Shown here: positions 6,917 to 7,519 of the stretch, piece after piece
Position numbering within the stretch: the stretch's first letter is position 1
Layout: every line of letters begins with the position of its first letter
Assembly (NCBI GenBank): GCA_020428895.1
Contig: JAGQLZ010000022.1
Coordinates: forward strand, 1 to 7,519
DNA: 7,519 nt
Direction of reading: 5' to 3'
DNA from: Candidatus Kaiserbacteria bacterium
GTDB lineage: Bacteria; Patescibacteriota; Minisyncoccia; Phycocordibacterales; UBA918
The notes under the pieces: generated by a model
Database searches by the model: none
What the model saw: the letters and a program-made list of their open reading frames with translations, nothing else
Told to the model about the DNA's origin: nothing
Program-made: the position numbers and the translations under genes

Positions 6917-7285
6917 ATGATAGATAGACACATTAAAGTTGGTTCGCAAATTACTGAAATGGCGGCCACTTACGTTCAACACGAAGCTAATACCGATCCC
7001 TTGATTACTATAACTCGTACTACAGTTTCACCTGACTACCGTAAAGCCACTATCATGTTCACCACTATTCCTAGTGGTAAAGAAAAGGATGCAGAAATTT
7101 TCTTGCACCGACACGCCGGTGAACTTCGTCGTTACCTAATGAAAAAAATGAATATAAAAATAATTCCCCATCTAGAATTTATGTTAGATGTTGGAGAAAG
7201 ACACCGACAGCACATGGATGAACTGGTAGTTGAAACTGGAACCAAAAGCACTTTTCCAGAAAAAGATGAAAAAGAGACACCCTAA
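6917..7285 (+). CDS. rbfA: 30S ribosome-binding factor A (RbfA)
   Basis: RbfA is a small single-KH-fold protein that binds the 30S subunit near helix 1/h44 and supports late 16S rRNA maturation, especially in the cold. The 122 residues cover the whole family: an N-terminal helix with the typical R-x-x-K-V-x-x-x-I pattern (4-12), ITITRTTVSPDYRKATIMF (30-48) with the hallmark V-S-P-D, and the helix-strand core LRRYLMKKMNIKIIPHLEFMLD (70-91), matching the family pattern L-R-x-x-L...P-x-L-x-F-x-x-D. The last 20 residues are charged and probably disordered. The ATG is 5 nt after the infB stop, with no Shine-Dalgarno motif, which suggests translational coupling. infB-rbfA order is common across bacteria. 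Its final codons and stop are embedded in the terminator. Confidence 0.94.
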   Translation: MIDRHIKVGSQITEMAATYVQHEANTDPLITITRTTVSPDYRKATIMFTTIPSGKEKDAEIFLHRHAGELRRYLMKKMNIKIIPHLEFMLDVGERHRQHMDELVVETGTKSTFPEKDEKETP

Positions 7286-7298
7286 GGGTGTCTCTTTT
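7270..7298. terminator. Bidirectional terminator overlapping the rbfA stop codon
   Basis: A perfect 13-bp inverted repeat (7270-7282, aaaagagacaccc, with 7286-7298) encloses a 3-nt loop that is exactly the rbfA TAA stop. The right arm ends in TTTT for the infB-rbfA transcript. On the other strand the arm runs into TTTTT for the convergent gene. The 28-nt gap between the two genes leaves no room for separate terminators. Confidence 0.85.
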
Positions 7299-7316
7299 GA
7301 CTCAGCGATAGAGTCA
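7298..7316. repeat. Second small hairpin at the end of the convergent - strand gene
   Basis: TGACTC (7298-7303) and GAGTCA (7311-7316) form a 6-bp stem with a 7-nt loop. On the - strand, the TGA opening this stem is the stop codon of the convergent gene. It abuts the main terminator and may assist it. Confidence 0.45.
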
Positions 7317-7519
7317 GGAACTGAAGAGCATTCGTCTTTGCTCTAGTCTGATTTTATTCCGCTTTTTATAGGCTTCCCAAGCATTCTTGGAAAGTCTATC
7401 CCGATACTCAGCAAACTTAGCGAGATAATCTCGACCGGATGTTTGTCCAAGCCAAAACAGAAAAGTATCAAGAACCAACTCTTCACGAGGCGTTGCTGGC
7501 ACGTGATACTTGCTACACT
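7314..7519 (-). CDS. Short protein of unknown function, 5' end cut by the window edge
   Basis: I do not recognise this protein. The frame is open to the right edge (upstream codons read C-S-K-Y-H before the GTG at 7502), so the GTG is probably an internal valine and the gene probably starts outside the window. The visible 67 or so residues begin with a hydrophobic/aromatic segment (LVLDTFLFWLG). A charged, likely helical part rich in Arg, Lys and Glu follows, ending in EQRRMLFSS. There is no membrane segment of full length, no cysteine motif and no catalytic signature. It converges on rbfA with a 28-nt gap, shares its terminator, and its stop lies in a small hairpin. Coding status rests on the open frame running to the edge and the well-placed terminator. 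Confidence 0.55.
   Translation of the reverse strand, partial: CSKYHVPATPREELVLDTFLFWLGQTSGRDYLAKFAEYRDRLSKNAWEAYKKRNKIRLEQRRMLFSS

Overview
The window reads as a piece of a small, AT-rich bacterial chromosome that uses the standard bacterial code. The best guess is Patescibacteria (Candidate Phyla Radiation). The pointers are an initiation factor IF-2 cut down to its GTPase-to-C2 core, no Shine-Dalgarno motif before any of the four intact starts, a membrane-anchored spermidine-synthase-like methyltransferase, and housekeeping genes packed with very short spacers. This assignment is inference; no rRNA or other marker gene is present.

Layout, left to right. (1) The 3' part of a + strand spermidine-synthase-like gene enters from the left edge and ends at 1002. 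(2) It converges on a - strand ClpB-type AAA+ unfoldase (1062-3761). The two share one 18-bp bidirectional terminator (1013-1052). (3) A 206-bp gap holds a consensus -10 for clpB and a probable terminator for the next gene. (4) A - strand NifS/IscS-type cysteine desulfurase (3968-5173, or 5191 with a GTG start) is divergent from (5) infB (5406-6911). The spacer between them holds a small dyad, a 10-bp direct repeat and a long hairpin just before infB. (6) rbfA follows infB after 5 nt, forming a translation-initiation/ribosome-maturation operon. (7) A terminator hairpin carries the rbfA stop codon in its loop. A short, right-truncated - strand gene of unknown function converges on it.

Functionally this is core metabolism: protein quality control (ClpB), sulfur mobilisation for tRNA thiolation or Fe-S clusters (NifS), translation initiation (IF-2) and 30S maturation (RbfA). 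I see no mobile element, CRISPR array, tRNA/rRNA or defence system. The points most worth a second look are: a ClpC/ClpA-like ClpP-docking loop in a ClpB-type protein; a 13-bp, almost all-GC hairpin in nifS that starts right after the catalytic-cysteine codon; the structured infB leader; and the stop-codon-in-loop terminator of rbfA.
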